Source of the DNA: Trichobilharzia szidati
Taxonomy: Eukaryota; Platyhelminthes; Trematoda; Strigeidida; Schistosomatidae
DNA length: 64,000 bases
Assembly: GCA_944472155.2 (NCBI GenBank)
Contig: OX235272.1
Coordinates: forward strand, 8,106,354-8,170,353
Direction: 5' to 3'
Shown here: positions 63,060 through 64,000 of the stretch, piece by piece
Layout of the letters: every line of letters starts with the position of its first letter
Numbering within the stretch: position 1 is the stretch's first letter
Translations under genes and position numbers: made by a program
The notes under the pieces: generated by a model
Database searches by the model: none
What the model was told of the DNA's origin: nothing
Seen by the model: only the letters and a program-made list of their open reading frames with translations

Positions 63060-64000
63060 TAATTGCTCCCTTGGGTTCCTAGTGGAACACAGGGTTTCAA
63101 CTGCACGTCTCCACTTGCTTCTGTCTTCTGCTGTACTTTTCACTTGCATCCATGTTAATCCATACTGTTTCAATTCCTCTTCACACGATCTCCTCCATGT
63201 CACCCTTGCACTGACGTCCCACTCGCCGCCGCTTCCCTTTCGGGTTCCACTCGAGCTGTGGCCTGACGCGCGATGTCACCCAACGGCCTCCTCAGCGAGT
63301 GAGTGTCCAATCCATCTCTACTTTCTCCTGCACATTTGTTGAGCGATTGGTTCTTGTTCTGTTTGTTCCCATAGTTTCTTGTTGGTTGTTGTTCTTTCTG
63401 GCCATCTGATCTTCAGTATAGAACGAAGACAGCTGTTGATAAATATTCTTTGTGACCCATCAAGTTTCTGATCCATCCGTATAGAAGAACTGACTGACTT
63501 GACGTTTGTATTGAAAATCCCAATTTTGTTGTTGGTGCTGGGTTGAGTGACGAAGATTTCCAGATTGGTTTCAGGTTGATGAATGTGTTTCTCGCCTTCC
63601 CGATTCTCGATTTGACATCCTCGTCCGTTACACGTGCCTGTTGTTGAGACAATGCTCCCTAAACAAGTGAATCAAATAACCTCTTTCAAATCCCTCCCGT
63701 TGATGGTGATTGGCGGTGGACGTTGCTGCTGCTGCTGTTGTTGTTGGTTGGTTATTTTCATAACCTGCGTCTTGTCTATGTTCACCTGGAGTCCTGTCTT
63801 CTCCAGCTGCTTCTTCGACCAGTTTGTCGGTTTTCGTTTGTAAGTCTTCGATTTTGTGTGACATCAAACATAAATCATCCACGCGCGAAACCCAGGTCTT
63901 CTAGGTTCTTCACGTCGGTCCAGGATATCCCTGTCCTCTCGTGTCCCACTGTCTGACGCATAATCCAGTCCACCACAATTAGCAATATCAAAGGACAAGT
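63060..64000 (-). pseudogene. RTE-A LINE, reaching the window edge
   Basis: Minus strand: 63628-63882 gives MDDLCLMSHKIEDLQTKTDK, LVEEA, then (in another frame) a QQQQQ run and PITINGRDLKEVI. 63413-63652 gives VTDEDVKSRIGKARNTFINL, KPIWKSSSLN and SVLLYGWIRNL. The 3' end is at 63065-63110 (TTGGGTTCCTAGTGGAACAC, AGGGTTTCAACTG). It belongs with the 51.3 kb copy in a subfamily differing from the 53 kb one. It continues beyond the window, so the start is unknown. Frameshifts near the catalytic aspartates. Confidence 0.88.

Noticed and set aside
1..64000. CRISPR array or bacterial genes
   Set aside because: No regular spacer-repeat array, no operon-like gene packing or bacterial start signals; the content is animal retroelements.

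Overview
The window looks like repeat-rich nuclear DNA of a blood fluke (Schistosomatidae). The best evidence is four hammerhead-ribozyme loci of the schistosome Sm-alpha type (a tRNA-like SINE head, an ACTC tetranucleotide tract, then a hammerhead). They lie among RTE-like and CR1-like LINEs and Penelope-like elements (PLEs) with GIY-YIG tails. I found no host gene, rRNA, functional tRNA, CRISPR array or bacterial-style operon. Nearly every open reading frame is a piece of a retroelement, and the sequence is AT-rich and interrupted.

Family names used here are working names. RTE-A is a LINE with an FADD reverse transcriptase, a W-[RK]-WIGHTLRK C-terminal domain, a 3' end in GAAGCCCTATGTTCC and an (AAT)n tail. 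RTE-B is a second RTE-like LINE with an ACAG tail. CR1 is a CR1-like LINE with a YADD reverse transcriptase and an ATA/ATT-rich tail. PLE covers Penelope-like elements. SINE-A is a tRNA-derived SINE with a hammerhead-like module, SINE-B a tRNA-derived SINE sharing the RTE-A tail, and SINE-C a third tRNA-like SINE associated with foldback arms. U is a large unclassified repeat unit. R is an AT-rich non-coding repeat of about 0.8-1 kb inside U and elsewhere.

Layout. 0.2-14.2 kb: unit U copy 1, a PLE block, a SINE/hammerhead/CR1 block, then a second, inverted copy of U carrying CR1, PLE and SINE-B insertions. 14.2-30.2 kb: RTE-A fragments, a fairly well preserved PLE (19.2-20.4 kb), a three-level SINE/LTR/SINE nest (20.8-21.8 kb), a CR1 fragment with an open 288-residue frame (22.0-22.9 kb), a PLE with an inverted 5' tail (25.8-27.3 kb) and a head-to-head SINE palindrome (28.4-28.7 kb). 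30.2-37.7 kb: an inverted duplicate of 1.3-10.5 kb. 37.7-47 kb: R with a PLE insertion, two solo-LTR-like repeats, and PLE, SINE and RTE-A remnants. 47-64 kb: RTE-B, a CR1 endonuclease remnant, the best RTE-A reverse transcriptase (53.1-54.3 kb), foldback/SINE-C modules, an Sm-alpha pair (58.1-58.6 kb) and more RTE-A/SINE-A.

How the parts work together: LINEs supply reverse transcriptase, and SINE-B evidently borrows the RTE-A machinery through a shared 3' tail. SINE-A and the Sm-alpha elements pair a Pol III-type head with a self-cleaving RNA motif. PLEs end in a conserved block that may also be hammerhead-related. Several insertions keep target-site duplications, so their relative order can be read directly. 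Coordinates of diverged repeat edges are approximate.
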